The position numbers were made by a program, and so were the translations under genes. A DNA stretch of 64,000 nt from an uncultured Comamonadaceae bacterium. Its GTDB lineage: Bacteria > Pseudomonadota > Gammaproteobacteria > Burkholderiales > Burkholderiaceae. Below are positions 1-9,040 of the stretch, in pieces. The notes beneath the pieces are model-generated. The model ran no database searches and had not been told where the DNA came from. It was given only the letters and a program-made list of their open reading frames with translations. The stretch covers positions 82,973 to 146,972 of the forward strand of contig CAMLSD010000001.1 of the NCBI GenBank assembly GCA_946482595.1, read 5' to 3'. How positions within the stretch are numbered: position 1 is the first letter of the stretch; each line of letters begins with the position of its first letter.

Positions 1-216
1 CGCATCGACGAGGGGGTCGAAGAGACCGATGCCCGGCGCCTGGCCCAGGACGTGGCGCTCGGCGTGCAGGCGGCGATGCTGCGCCGACACGCCCCTGATT
101 TCGTATTTGAAGCCTTCTGTGACTCGCGGCTGTCGACCGACTGGGGCCATGCCTTCGGCACGCTGCCCGCGTCCGCCGACCACGACGCGCTCGTCCGGCG
201 GGCCCTGCCGCACTGA
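1..216 (+). CDS. Acyl-CoA dehydrogenase, AidB-like, C-terminal fragment
   Basis: This is the last 71 codons of a gene that begins before the window, open from base 1 to a TGA at 214-216. The fragment contains HAPDFVFEAFCDSRL followed by WGHAFGTLP, which resembles the C-terminal end of the AidB/isovaleryl-CoA dehydrogenase-like branch of the acyl-CoA dehydrogenase family (known for the alkylation response in E. coli). Those proteins are FAD-dependent and cytoplasmic. The catalytic part lies outside the window, so the assignment rests only on the tail. It is followed 65 bp later by a GST-like gene on the same strand. Confidence 0.6.
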   Translation, partial: RIDEGVEETDARRLAQDVALGVQAAMLRRHAPDFVFEAFCDSRLSTDWGHAFGTLPASADHDALVRRALPH

Positions 217-281
217 GCCGCGCGCGCGTGCATGCCATTCCACTGATCAGGCCCTGCCTGTGACCCAACCACGGACGCCTT

Positions 282-1223
282 GTGAACGAACTGATCCTGC
301 ATCACTACCCGAGCTCGCCCTTTTCGGAAAAGATCCGCCTGATCCTGGGCTTCAAGGGGCTGGCATGGCACTCGGTCATGATCCCGCCCATCATGCCCAA
401 ACCCGACGTGGTGGCGCTCACCGGCGGCTACCGGCGCACCCCGTTCCTTCAGGTCGGGCGAGACATCTACTGCGACACCCTGCTGATGGCCCGGGTGATC
501 GAGGCGGCTGCGCCGGCGCCGTCGCTGTATCCGGCCAGCGCGTCCGGCACGGCCGAGATGCTGGCGCAGTGGGCCGATACGCAGCTCTTCTGGACGGCGA
601 TCCCGTACACCATGCAGCCGGCCGGGCTGGCCAGCATCTTCGAGGGCGCCCCGCCCGAGGCGATCAAGGCCTTCGCGGCCGATCGAGCCAGCTTTGCGCC
701 CCACCTCAAACGCCCCACGCCGGCCGATGCCACGGCCCAGTTGCTGACCTGTCTGGGCTGGCTTGCCGAGCATCTGCGCGATGGCCGGCACTTCATGTGT
801 GGCAGCGAGGCCTCGATCGCCGACTTCTCGGTCGCCCAGTGCCTGTGGTACGTGCGACGTGCGCCGCCGGTGGCCGGTGTGCTCGACGCCTACCCGGCGG
901 TGCTCGCCTGGCATGACCGGGTGCTGGCCTTCGGGCATGGCCAGGCCCGGCGCATGAGCTCAGCCGAGGCGATCGAGGTGGCGGCCACCTGCACGTCGTT
1001 TGCCGATACCCGCGTCGAACCCGGCCAGGGTCTCGAGCCCGGAGACATCGTGACCGTCTGCGCGACCGACTATGGCAGCGACCCGGTCCAGGGTGAACTG
1101 GTCGGCCTCGACATGCGGTCGGTCTCGGTGCGCCGCCACGACGAACGTGCCGGTGCCGTCACCGTCCACTTCCCCCGCATCGGCTTCCAGGTGCGCAAGT
1201 ACAAGCCCGAAGCCGCCCGCTGA
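282..1223 (+). CDS. Glutathione S-transferase family protein with extra C-terminal domain
   Basis: A 313-residue protein starting at GTG. Residues 1-80 look like a thioredoxin-fold GST N-terminal domain (HHYPSSPFSEKIRLILG, then the TPFLQVG strand-turn and the DTLLMARVIE helix). Residues about 85-210 are helical with a GST C-terminal pattern (ASIADFSVAQCLWYVRRAPP). A tail of about 100 residues, rich in beta-type sequence (PGDIVTVCATDYG, VSVRRHDERAG), follows and is not part of a normal GST of about 200-220 residues. It probably acts in the cytoplasm on a glutathione conjugate or as a binding protein; the substrate is unknown. A short-chain dehydrogenase follows 31 bp downstream and is probably co-transcribed. 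Confidence 0.8.
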   Translation: MNELILHHYPSSPFSEKIRLILGFKGLAWHSVMIPPIMPKPDVVALTGGYRRTPFLQVGRDIYCDTLLMARVIEAAAPAPSLYPASASGTAEMLAQWADTQLFWTAIPYTMQPAGLASIFEGAPPEAIKAFAADRASFAPHLKRPTPADATAQLLTCLGWLAEHLRDGRHFMCGSEASIADFSVAQCLWYVRRAPPVAGVLDAYPAVLAWHDRVLAFGHGQARRMSSAEAIEVAATCTSFADTRVEPGQGLEPGDIVTVCATDYGSDPVQGELVGLDMRSVSVRRHDERAGAVTVHFPRIGFQVRKYKPEAAR

Positions 1224-1254
1224 CAACCCCGATTCATCGACACAGGAGACACCC

Positions 1255-2166
1255 ATGAAAGACCTCAAGGGCAAGACCGCCGTCCTCACCGGTGCCGCAT
1301 CCGGCTTCGGCCTCGAACTGGCACGCCTGGCCGCGCACGAAGGCATGAACGTCGTGATGGCCGACGTCCAGCAGGATGCGCTGGACGTGGCCAGCGAAGA
1401 GATCCGCGGGCTCGGGGCCAAGGTGCTGGCCTGCCGCGTCGACGTGTCGAAGTCCGCCGACATCGAGGCGCTGGCGGCCGCCACCTTCGAACACTTCGGT
1501 ACGCCTCACCTCGTGTTCAACAACGCCGGCGTGGGCGCTGGCGGCCTGATCTGGGAGCACAGCCTGAAAGACTGGGAATGGGTGGTCGGCGTGAACCTCA
1601 TGGGCGTGGCCCATGGCGTGCGCGTCTTCACGCCGATGATGCTCGAAGCCGCCCGCACCGACCCGTCCTACGAGGGGCACATCGTCAACACCGCGTCGAT
1701 GGCCGGCCTGCTCAATGCACCCAACATGGGCGTCTACAACGTGACCAAGCATGCCGTGGTGTCGCTGTCCGAGACGCTCTATCAGGACCTGTGCCTCGTC
1801 ACCGACCAGGTGCGCGCCTCGGTGCTGTGCCCGTATTTCGTGCCCACCGGCATCCACCTGTCGCATCGCAACCGTCCGCATGAGCCGGAGGGCGGCCAGG
1901 CCACGCCCAGCCAGATGATCGCGCAGGCCATGAGCGAGAAGGCCGTCAGCTCGGGCAAGATCACCGCCGCCGAGGTGGCCGCCAAGGTGCTCGATGCCGT
2001 GCGCGAGCGTCAGTTCTACATCTACAGCCACCCCAAGGCGCTGGGAATGGTGCAGAAGCGCCTCGAAGACGTGGTGATGGGGCGCAACCCGAGCGATCCG
2101 TTCGAGGGCAAGCCTGAGATCGGTGCGAAGCTGCGCGAGGCATTGCGTGCGGCGATGAACGGGTGA
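1255..2166 (+). CDS. SDR family oxidoreductase
   Basis: A 303-residue short-chain dehydrogenase/reductase, an NAD(P)-dependent enzyme of the classical type. The cofactor motif TGAASGFG is at residues 12-19, NNAG at 89-92, the catalytic serine at about 148 and YNVTK (Tyr161, Lys165) in the active site. The ATG at 1255 is chosen because AGGAG lies at 1244-1248 and the Rossmann fold begins right after it; the frame stays open upstream but that part overlaps the GST gene. The length is above the usual 250 because of a C-terminal extension with a substrate-loop pattern seen in SDRs of unknown substrate. It sits behind the GST-like gene and ahead of a repeat region, so it is probably the last gene of its transcript. 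Confidence 0.9.
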   Translation: MKDLKGKTAVLTGAASGFGLELARLAAHEGMNVVMADVQQDALDVASEEIRGLGAKVLACRVDVSKSADIEALAAATFEHFGTPHLVFNNAGVGAGGLIWEHSLKDWEWVVGVNLMGVAHGVRVFTPMMLEAARTDPSYEGHIVNTASMAGLLNAPNMGVYNVTKHAVVSLSETLYQDLCLVTDQVRASVLCPYFVPTGIHLSHRNRPHEPEGGQATPSQMIAQAMSEKAVSSGKITAAEVAAKVLDAVRERQFYIYSHPKALGMVQKRLEDVVMGRNPSDPFEGKPEIGAKLREALRAAMNG

Positions 2167-2222
2167 GGGGCGCCGGGGGGTAGGGGCGCCGGTGCACCGC
2201 GCTGCACCCCCTCTCCCTGACC

Positions 2223-2440
2223 CTCTCCCCCGTGTCCGGTGGAGAGGGAAGCAATCAGCGTCTCCCTGTCCCGATGGCGGGAGTGCAACCAGCCTCTGCC
2301 TCTCCCGCTGGCGGGAGAGCGACCAGCATCTCGCTGTCCCGATGGCGGGAGTGCAACCAGCTTCTCCCTCTCCCGCTGGCGATAGTGCAACGAGCTTCTC
2401 CCTCTCCCGCTCGCGGGAGAGGGCCGGGGAGAGGGCACCC
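2223..2440. repeat. 34-bp tandem repeat with internal palindrome
   Basis: Five copies of a 34-bp unit begin at 2257, 2291, 2325, 2359 and 2393, each of the form AGCnTCTCCCTCTCCCGCTG followed by GCGGGAGAGCGACC. Each unit holds a CTCCCG...CGGGAG inverted repeat. A degenerate copy precedes them (2223-2256), and the last runs into GAGAGGGCCGGGGAGAGGG. The copies alternate between two versions (CTGTCCCGATGGCGGGAG and CTCTCCCGCTGGCGGGAG). The array fills the gap between the SDR gene and the 3' end of the convergent MerR gene. Similar CTCTCCCGC..GCGGGAGAG palindromes are common intergenic elements in high-GC proteobacteria. No gene is seen here. Confidence 0.85.
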
Positions 2441-2475
2441 GGCCGCCCCACACCTCAACCCCCCTTCACCGCACC

Positions 2476-2964
2476 TCACCCCACGCGATGCACCCCGCCA
2501 TGGCTCCCATGCACATGCCTCGGCCCGCCCTGTCCCTCGTCGCTTGCGCCGGCCGCTGATGCTCGCCGGCTCGACGCCGTCAGCTCCTGCAGGATCCCGC
2601 AATCGGCGCTGGCGCCCTGGGCATGGCTGCATTGCGTGCGCAACTCCAGCAGGTGCTGCTGCAGAGTCTGCAGCTCCGCGATGCGGGCAGCCACATGGCC
2701 GATGTGTTCGTCGAGCACCGCGTCCACCTGCCCGCAGTCGGCCTGCGGGTTGTCCTTGAACTTCAGCAGCACCCGCACTTCGTCCAGCGTCATGTCCAGC
2801 GATCGGCAATGCCGGATGAACAGCAGCCGCTCGACATGGGCAGGCTCGTACAGCCGGTAGTTGCCTTCAGAGCGAGGCGGGGAGGGCAGCAGCCCCTCAT
2901 GCTCGTAGTAGCGGATGGTTTCGACACGCGTGTCGGTCGCGCGAGACAGTTGGCCGATGCGCAT
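2476..2964 (-). CDS. MerR family regulator, CadR/PbrR (Cd/Pb-responsive) type
   Basis: A 162-residue MerR-family activator. The N-terminal winged helix (MRIGQLSRAT, VETIRYYEHEGLLP, NYRLY) binds DNA and is followed by the dimerisation helix. Cysteines at residues 77, 112 and 122 (ADCGQVD, QCSHAQ, ADCGIL) match the metal-binding cysteines of CadR/PbrR proteins, which sense Cd(II), Pb(II) and sometimes Zn(II). The tail beyond residue 130 is longer than usual. The gene is divergent from a DUF3703 gene, and the space between carries a MerR-type promoter on the other strand, so that gene is the likely target. No metal ATPase or efflux gene is adjacent. Confidence 0.85.
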   Translation of the reverse strand: MRIGQLSRATDTRVETIRYYEHEGLLPSPPRSEGNYRLYEPAHVERLLFIRHCRSLDMTLDEVRVLLKFKDNPQADCGQVDAVLDEHIGHVAARIAELQTLQQHLLELRTQCSHAQGASADCGILQELTASSRRASAAGASDEGQGGPRHVHGSHGGVHRVG

Positions 2965-3004
2965 GCAGCTCTCCGGTGGGCAAAGGCATTCTAGAAAAAA
3001 GTGC

Positions 3005-3035
3005 TTGACCCTGAAGTGGTTGCAGGGTTTGAAAT
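3005..3035 (+). promoter_or_regulatory. MerR-type promoter/operator for the DUF3703 gene
   Basis: TTGACC (3005-3010) is separated by 19 bp from TGAAAT (3030-3035), the over-long spacing typical of MerR-activated promoters. The inverted repeat ACCCT (3008-3012) and AGGGT (3024-3028) lies in the spacer, as in pbr and cad promoters. Transcription would start at about 3042, essentially at the ATG at 3043, so the mRNA may be leaderless. Spacing and symmetry are seen directly; binding by the adjacent regulator is inferred. Confidence 0.7.
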
Positions 3036-3042
3036 TCGCGCC

Positions 3043-3435
3043 ATGAGCACCTCACCTTTCACCACCACCCCCCTGGATCGGGCCTACCTTGCCGCACTCG
3101 ACGAGGCCCGCGAGCACGCCCGCGCGCGGCGTTTCGAGGCGGCCTTGCAGGCCCTGGCGACGGCACACATCCTCGGCCAGCGTGAATTCACGCGGCACAC
3201 CGTGGTGCACTGGCGCATGCTGGTCGTGGCCTGGCAGCAGCGCAACGGGGGCGAGCTGGCCGGCCAGCTGCTGCGCCTGGCGCTGGTGCCCGTGGGGCAC
3301 CTGATCGGGCGGCTGCCGCTGGGCAACATCGGGCTGTCGCGGGTCAGCGCACTGGCGCCGATGCCTGTCGATCCTGCCCTGCAGCGCCTGCTGGACGATC
3401 ACGAGGCCCGCCGACGCGGCAACAAGTCACGCTGA
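3043..3435 (+). CDS. DUF3703 domain-containing protein
   Basis: A 130-residue soluble protein of the DUF3703 family, recognised by the [20 protein letters not shown] segment (about residues 43-62) and by [20 protein letters not shown] near the C-terminus. The histidines and the Met-Pro segment are conserved in the family, whose function is not known. The ATG at 3043 is preferred over an in-frame GTG at 3001 because the upstream codons would lie inside the promoter spacer. No Shine-Dalgarno sequence is seen, consistent with a leaderless message. Its position opposite a CadR/PbrR-type regulator, behind a MerR-type promoter, suggests metal-induced expression; that role is an inference. Confidence 0.8.
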   Translation: MSTSPFTTTPLDRAYLAALDEAREHARARRFEAALQALATAHILGQREFTRHTVVHWRMLVVAWQQRNGGELAGQLLRLALVPVGHLIGRLPLGNIGLSRVSALAPMPVDPALQRLLDDHEARRRGNKSR

Positions 3436-3560
3436 GCATGCTGCGGGCAGCGTGGCGGTGGCCCGCCGTACCTCTGGAGACAGGATCGCCCGGTGCCCTA
3501 TGGCAAACTCCGCGCCTTCTTCGTAGTGACCCGGGGCGCTCCGCCGCCCGCCTCAAAGAC

Positions 3561-5912
3561 GTGCTGGACAAGATCCTTCTCCAAATTGCGGCCGAACTCA
3601 AGGTTCGACCCGCCCAGGTCAACGCTGCGGTCGAACTGCTCGACGGCGGCGCCACTGTTCCCTTCATCGCCCGCTATCGCAAGGAAGCCACCGACGGGCT
3701 CGACGACATCCAGCTGCGTGAGCTCGAGAGCCGCCTGAGCTATCTGCGCGAGCTTGAAGATCGCCGCGCCGCAGTGCTCAAGAGCATCGACGAGCAGGGC
3801 AAGCTCACGCCTGAGCTGCGTGCGGCGATCGAGACCGTGCCGACCAAGCAGGAGCTCGAAGACCTGTACCTGCCCTACAAGCCCAAGCGTCGCACCAAGG
3901 GCATGATCGCCCGCGAGGCCGGCATCGAGCCGTTGGCCGACAAGCTGTTCGCCGACCCGACGCTCGACCCGCCGGCCGAGGCCGCGGCCTTCGTGAACGG
4001 TGAAGCCGGATTTGCCGATGCCCACGCCGTGCTCGACGGCGTGCGCGACATCCTCTCGGAGCGGTGGGCCGAAGACGCCGCACTCGTGCGTCTGCTGCGC
4101 GAGTGGCTCTGGGAAGAAGGCCTGTTCCGCTCGAAGCTGATGGATGGCAAGGACGAGAACAACCCCGAGATCGCCAAGTTCCGCGATTACTTCGACTACG
4201 ACGAACCGATCCGTACCGTGCCGTCGCACCGGGCGCTGGCGGTGTTCCGCGGCCGTACGCTGGAGTTTCTGGATGCCAAGCTCGTGCTCGACGAGGAGCT
4301 GGTGCCTGGCCAGCCCACGCTGGCCGAAGGCCGCATCGCACGCCATCTGGGGTGGAGCCACGGCAAGCGTGCAAGCGACGACCTGATCCGCAAGACCATT
4401 GCCTGGACCTGGAAGGTCAAGCTCAGCCTGAGCCTGGAGCGTGACCTCTTCTCGCGGCTGCGCGAAGAAGCCGAGAAGGTGGCGATCAAGGTGTTTGCCG
4501 AGAACCTGCGCGACCTGCTGCTGGCCGCACCGGCCGGCCGGCGTGTGGTGATGGGCCTGGACCCGGGCATCCGCACCGGCGTGAAGGTCGCTGTCGTCAA
4601 CGAGACTGGCAAGGTCGTCGACACCTCCACCGTCTACCCGCACGAGCCCCGCAACGACTGGGAAGGCTCGCTGCATGCGTTGGGGCGCCTGTGCGCCACG
4701 CATGGCGTGAACCTGATCGCCATCGGCAACGGTACCGCCAGCCGAGAGACCGACAAGCTTGCCGCCGACCTGATCAAGCGCATCCAGCAACTGGCCCCGG
4801 GCACGCCGATCGAGAAGGTGGTGGTCAGCGAGGCGGGCGCCTCGGTGTACTCGGCGTCCGAATTCGCCAGCAAGGAACTGCCGGACCTGGATGTGAGCCT
4901 GCGTGGTGCCGTCAGCATCGCGCGGCGTGTGCAGGACCCCTTGGCCGAACTGGTGAAGATCGAGCCCAAGAGCATCGGGGTGGGGCAGTACCAGCACGAC
5001 GTGAACCAGAGCGAGCTGGCGCGCAGCCTGGACGCGGTGGTCGAAGACTGCGTGAACTCCGTCGGCGTGGACCTGAACACGGCGTCCGCACCGCTGCTGT
5101 CGCGCGTTTCGGGCCTGAGCTCGGCGGTGGCCGCCAGCATCGTGCGCTGGCGCGATGCGCACGGCGCCTTCCGCAACCGCCAGCAGCTGCTCGATGTGGC
5201 CGGGCTGGGCGCCAAGACCTTCGAGCAGGCGGCGGGCTTCCTGCGCATTCGCGACGGCGACAACCCGCTGGACCTCTCCGGCGTGCACCCCGAGACCTAC
5301 CCGGTGGTCGAGAAGATGCTGGCGACCACCGGCAAGCCCATCACCGAGCTGATGGGCCGCTCTGACGTGCTCAAGGCCCTGAAGCCCGAAGCCTTTGCCG
5401 ATGACCGATTCGGCGCGATCACCGTCAAGGACATCCTGTCCGAACTGGAAAAGCCGGGCCGTGACCCGCGGCCGGACTTCAAGGTGGCCCGCTTCAACGA
5501 CGGGGTCGAGGACATCAAGGACCTGCAGCCCGGCATGGTGCTCGAAGGCACGGTGAGCAACGTGGCGCAGTTCGGTGCCTTCGTCGACCTGGGCGTGCAC
5601 CAGGACGGCCTGGTGCATGTGAGCCAGCTGTCGAACAAGTTCGTCAACGACGCCCGCGAAGTGGTGAAGACCGGTGACATCGTCAAGGTGAAGGTGCTCG
5701 AGGTCGACCTGGCACGCAAGCGCATCTCGCTGACGATGAAGCTCGACACCGCGGCGCCGGCCAAAGGCTCGGCCGGACAGGGGCGCAGCGACAACAGCTT
5801 CCGACCGGCGGCCCGGCATGAGCGTGCGGGCGGCCCACGGCAGCACGCAGCGTCGGCGGGTGGCCAGTCGGCGATGGCTGCGGCATTTGCCAAGCTGCAG
5901 ACCAAGCGCTGA
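3561..5912 (+). CDS. tex: Tex family RNA-binding transcription accessory protein
   Basis: Tex binds nucleic acid and is linked to transcription and RNA handling in the cytoplasm. The 783-residue product from the GTG at 3561 begins with [19 protein letters not shown], the usual Tex N-terminus; an ATG at 3438 in the same frame would add 41 unrelated residues, so 3561 is chosen. The order is the Tex N-terminal helical domain ([14 protein letters not shown] near residue 25), a YqgF/RNase H-like fold ([17 protein letters not shown]), helix-hairpin-helix segments ([17 protein letters not shown]) and an S1 domain at about residues 653-725 ([16 protein letters not shown]). The length equals the family norm. 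It appears monocistronic. Confidence 0.95.
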   Translation: MLDKILLQIAAELKVRPAQVNAAVELLDGGATVPFIARYRKEATDGLDDIQLRELESRLSYLRELEDRRAAVLKSIDEQGKLTPELRAAIETVPTKQELEDLYLPYKPKRRTKGMIAREAGIEPLADKLFADPTLDPPAEAAAFVNGEAGFADAHAVLDGVRDILSERWAEDAALVRLLREWLWEEGLFRSKLMDGKDENNPEIAKFRDYFDYDEPIRTVPSHRALAVFRGRTLEFLDAKLVLDEELVPGQPTLAEGRIARHLGWSHGKRASDDLIRKTIAWTWKVKLSLSLERDLFSRLREEAEKVAIKVFAENLRDLLLAAPAGRRVVMGLDPGIRTGVKVAVVNETGKVVDTSTVYPHEPRNDWEGSLHALGRLCATHGVNLIAIGNGTASRETDKLAADLIKRIQQLAPGTPIEKVVVSEAGASVYSASEFASKELPDLDVSLRGAVSIARRVQDPLAELVKIEPKSIGVGQYQHDVNQSELARSLDAVVEDCVNSVGVDLNTASAPLLSRVSGLSSAVAASIVRWRDAHGAFRNRQQLLDVAGLGAKTFEQAAGFLRIRDGDNPLDLSGVHPETYPVVEKMLATTGKPITELMGRSDVLKALKPEAFADDRFGAITVKDILSELEKPGRDPRPDFKVARFNDGVEDIKDLQPGMVLEGTVSNVAQFGAFVDLGVHQDGLVHVSQLSNKFVNDAREVVKTGDIVKVKVLEVDLARKRISLTMKLDTAAPAKGSAGQGRSDNSFRPAARHERAGGPRQHAASAGGQSAMAAAFAKLQTKR

Positions 5913-5981
5913 ACGCCGCCAGGGCGTGGCGCGGCACCGCCGATTGATGTCTACTGTGCGTTCCGTCACATGGAGACCCTG

Positions 5982-6515
5982 ATGATGAAGACGATGCAAA
6001 CGATCCTCGGCGTCGCCGCGCTGCTGACCCTGGCAGCCTGCGGACATCCGCACCGCCACGGCGGTGGCCCGGCGGCGGTGGCCGAGCTGCAGCCCACGCG
6101 TGGCAACGCCACGGCAGGCACGGTGCGGTTCGAGCAGCATGGCCACCATGTCATGGTGTTCGCCCGCGTGACCGGCCTCAAGCCCAACCAGGAGCACGGC
6201 TTTCACGTGCATGAAAAGGGCGACTGCTCCAGCGGCGACGGCATGAGCGCGGCCGGGCACTTCAACCCGCTGGGCAAGCCGCACGGACACCACAGTGGCA
6301 GCGAACGCCATGCGGGCGACATGCCCAACCTGAAGGCCGATGCCAACGGCGTGGCCGAGGCCCGCTTCCACATGAGCGGCATCACCGTCGGTTCCGGTGC
6401 CACCGACATCGTCGGGCGCGGCCTGATCGTGCATGCCAACCCCGACGACTACACCTCCCAGCCCGTCGGCAACGCCGGTGGCCGGCTGGCGTGTGCGGTG
6501 ATCAAGGCGGGTTGA
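5982..6515 (+). CDS. sodC: Superoxide dismutase [Cu-Zn], lipoprotein
   Basis: A 177-residue Cu/Zn superoxide dismutase that converts superoxide to peroxide and oxygen outside the cytoplasm. Residues 1-20 form a lipoprotein signal with lipobox LAAC (Cys20), followed by a His-rich stretch HPHRHGGG. The copper ligands are in HGFHVHEKGDC and the zinc loop in AAGHFNP and SERHAGDMPNL; GNAGGRLACAVI closes the disulfide and carries the catalytic arginine. The ATG at 5982 is chosen since GGAG lies at 5972-5975; an ATG at 5970 is also in frame but lacks a site. It stands alone between tex and a patatin gene. Confidence 0.95.
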   Translation: MMKTMQTILGVAALLTLAACGHPHRHGGGPAAVAELQPTRGNATAGTVRFEQHGHHVMVFARVTGLKPNQEHGFHVHEKGDCSSGDGMSAAGHFNPLGKPHGHHSGSERHAGDMPNLKADANGVAEARFHMSGITVGSGATDIVGRGLIVHANPDDYTSQPVGNAGGRLACAVIKAG

Positions 6516-6576
6516 CCCTCAGCATCCAGCGCCGCGTCGGCCCGGTGTAGCCGGGCCGCCGTCGGCCCCCCATGTC

Positions 6577-7656
6577 ATGCACGCCCTGCAGATCCACGCC
6601 GGCCCCGCCGCGCTCGCCCACATCGCACGCGACGGCCTGCGCCCCCAGGACGTGCGGGTCGTGGCGGGCGCCGCCGGCGGGCCCAAGGGCCTGGTGCTCA
6701 ATCACCTTGACCGGCACATTTTCGGCACCTGGCTGGCCTCGAGCCGGCACACGGTGCATCTGGTGGGCGCCTCGATCGGCGCCTGGCGCATGGCCACCGG
6801 CGCAATGAGCGATCCGGTGCGGCACTTCGAGCGGCTGGCCCACGACTACATCCACCAGACCTACGAACTCGAGCCGGGTCGCCGGATGCCGACGGCCGAA
6901 CAGGTCAGTCGGGAGTTCGGCCGCGAGCTGGCGGCGTTTTTCGACGGCCACGTCGAAGGGCTGGTCAGGCATCCGCGCTATCTGCTGCACATCGTGACCT
7001 CTCGCGGGCGCCATGTGCTCGGGCGGGAAGGGCGCCTGCGCACGCCGGTGGGTTACCTCGGGGCGCTGCTCAGCAACATGGCCAGTCGCAAGGCGCTGGG
7101 CGCCTGGCTGGAGCGTGTGGTGTTCTCGGGCGAGGGCGAGTCGCTTCCCGTCGACCTGAGCGACCTGCGGCACCGCAGCGTGCGCCTGTCGGCCGAAAAC
7201 TTCCGACCGGCCCTCCTGGCGTCGTGCTCGATCCCGTTCGTGCTCAAGGCCGTGCATGACATCCCGGGCGGGCCACCCGGTGCCTACTGGGACGGCGGCA
7301 TCACCGACTACCACCTGCACTGGAACTACCGCGGCATGGCCGGTGGCGGCCTGGTGCTGTATCCGCATTTCCAGCAGTCAGTGGTGCCGGGCTGGCTCGA
7401 CAAGTCGCTGCGCCACCGGCATCGCGCCACCCCGGCGCTCGACAACGTCATCGTGCTGGCGCCCAACCCGCAATGGGTGCGCACGCTGCCTCACGGCAAA
7501 CTGCCCGATCGCAACGACTTCAAGCGCTACGGCACCGACCTGGCCGCGCGGGTGGCGGCCTGGGGGCGGGCGGTCCAGGAAAGCGAGCGGCTGGCCCAGG
7601 AGTGGCATGACTGGCTCGAGCGGGGCGCGCCGGTGAACGAGGTCCGGCCGCTGTGA
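6577..7656 (+). CDS. Patatin-like phospholipase family protein
   Basis: A 359-residue patatin-fold hydrolase expected to cleave acyl esters of lipids. The oxyanion stretch GAAGGPKGL is at residues 31-39, the nucleophile elbow GASIG at 64-68 (Ser66) and the catalytic Asp in the YWDGGITD motif near residue 239, so the Ser-Asp dyad is complete. There is no signal peptide, so it should be cytoplasmic or membrane-peripheral. The extension after residue 290 (LPHGKLPDRNDFKRY) is common in this bacterial subgroup. Physiological substrate unknown. It is separated by 83 bp from the following membrane protein and may be transcribed independently. Confidence 0.88.
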   Translation: MHALQIHAGPAALAHIARDGLRPQDVRVVAGAAGGPKGLVLNHLDRHIFGTWLASSRHTVHLVGASIGAWRMATGAMSDPVRHFERLAHDYIHQTYELEPGRRMPTAEQVSREFGRELAAFFDGHVEGLVRHPRYLLHIVTSRGRHVLGREGRLRTPVGYLGALLSNMASRKALGAWLERVVFSGEGESLPVDLSDLRHRSVRLSAENFRPALLASCSIPFVLKAVHDIPGGPPGAYWDGGITDYHLHWNYRGMAGGGLVLYPHFQQSVVPGWLDKSLRHRHRATPALDNVIVLAPNPQWVRTLPHGKLPDRNDFKRYGTDLAARVAAWGRAVQESERLAQEWHDWLERGAPVNEVRPL

Positions 7657-7739
7657 TGCCGTCCGTGTGCCCCGGTCGAGGCGCAAGGCCGAGGCCCTGC
7701 GTACACTAGCGCCCAGAACAATCAATCGCGGAGCCCGCA

Positions 7740-9032
7740 ATGGGTGTGACCGGCAGCCTGCTCGTGATCGCACTGCTCATCTGCGCCAGTGCCTTTTTTT
7801 CCATCGCAGAGATTTCCCTGGCCGCCTCGCGGCGGCTGCGCCTTCGGCAACTCGCCGACGATGGCGACGCCCGGGCCCAGCGCGTGATCGAGATCCAGGA
7901 GCAGCCGGGCCACTACTTCACCGTCGTGCAGATTGCGCTCAATGCCATTGCCATCCTGGGCGGTATCGTGGGCGAGGGGACACTCACGCCCTACTTTGCG
8001 GACGTGTTGCGCTTTGCGCTGCCACCCGAGACGGCCAACACCGCCGGCTTTGTGCTGTCGTTCATGGTGGTGACGGGGCTGTTCATCCTGTTTGCCGACC
8101 TGTTCCCCAAGCGCATGGGCATGACCGAACCCGAGCGCCTGGCCCTGCGGGTGGTCGGGCCGATGCAGTGGTGCATCGTGCTGCTCAAGCCGGTGGTGTG
8201 GGTCTTCAACAGCCTGGCCAACGGCCTGTTCACGCTGTTCGGGCTGCCGGCCAAGCGCGACGACCGCATCACCCACACCGACATCCTGGCGCTCACGGCC
8301 CAGGCGGGCCTGCTGGCCGTCAATGAGCAGGAGGTGATCGAGAACGTGTTCGAACTCGACACCCGCACCGTCGAGAGCGCGATGACCACGCGGGAGCGCA
8401 TTGTGTACTTCCTGCTCGATGACGACGACGCGCTGATCCGCACGCGCATCGCCACCGATCCGCACTCCACCTACCTGGTGTGCGACGGCCACATCGACCA
8501 GGTGGTGGGGTATGTCGATGCCACCGATCTGTTCCTGCGCGTGCTGCGCAACGAGCGGATCTCGCTGAAGGACACGGACCTGATGCACAAGGTGCTGATC
8601 GTGCCCGACCGCATCACGCTGTCTGAGGTGCTGACGCAGTTCCGCCAGGCCCATGAGGACTTTGCGGTGATCGTCAACGAATACAGCCTGGTCGTGGGTG
8701 TGATCACGCTGAACGACGTGATGAGCACGGTGATGGGCAGCCTGGTGGGCCCCCACGACGAGGAACAGATCGTGCGGCGGGACGACGGCTCCTGGCTGAT
8801 CGACGGCATCACACCGATCGTGGACGTGATGCGGGCGATCGACCACTACGACCTGCCGAACCAGGGGCAGTACGACACCCTGGCCGGCTTCCTGATGGTG
8901 ATGCTGCGCCGCATCCCCAAGCGCACCGATTCGGTCACCTGGGCCGGCTACAAGTTCGAGGTGATGGACGTCGATAGCTTCCGCATCGACCAGGTCATGG
9001 TGACACGCGTGGGTGCGTCGGGGGCGACGTAG
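7740..9032 (+). CDS. CNNM/CBS-domain membrane protein (CorC/HlyC family, YtfL/PaeA-like)
   Basis: A 430-residue inner-membrane protein. The first 190 residues are a CNNM (DUF21) transmembrane domain with about four hydrophobic segments (LLVIALLICASAFFSIAEIS at the start, VLSFMVVTGLFILFADLFPK further on). Two CBS domains follow (AMTTRERIVYFLLDDD; LIVPDRITLSEVLTQFRQ), then a C-terminal CorC_HlyC domain (WLIDGITPIVDVM). E. coli YtfL/PaeA, with the same layout and similar length, is reported to export cadaverine and putrescine; other members handle Mg or Co. Annotation as hemolysin is historical. The C-terminus abuts a repeat array 9 bp downstream. Confidence 0.9.
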   Translation: MGVTGSLLVIALLICASAFFSIAEISLAASRRLRLRQLADDGDARAQRVIEIQEQPGHYFTVVQIALNAIAILGGIVGEGTLTPYFADVLRFALPPETANTAGFVLSFMVVTGLFILFADLFPKRMGMTEPERLALRVVGPMQWCIVLLKPVVWVFNSLANGLFTLFGLPAKRDDRITHTDILALTAQAGLLAVNEQEVIENVFELDTRTVESAMTTRERIVYFLLDDDDALIRTRIATDPHSTYLVCDGHIDQVVGYVDATDLFLRVLRNERISLKDTDLMHKVLIVPDRITLSEVLTQFRQAHEDFAVIVNEYSLVVGVITLNDVMSTVMGSLVGPHDEEQIVRRDDGSWLIDGITPIVDVMRAIDHYDLPNQGQYDTLAGFLMVMLRRIPKRTDSVTWAGYKFEVMDVDSFRIDQVMVTRVGASGAT

Positions 9033-9040
9033 CCGCAGTG

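Noticed and set aside
2223..2440. CRISPR array
   Set aside because: The 34-bp units are contiguous with no spacers and no cas genes are near.
3001..3042. GTG-started N-terminal extension of the DUF3703 protein
   Set aside because: It would overlap the MerR-type promoter spacer and -10 region.
3498..6434. Very long open frame on the minus strand across tex and sodC
   Set aside because: It is antisense to two genes with clear family motifs, has a low-complexity His/Gly/Val-rich composition expected from complement of high-GC codons and no recognisable domain.
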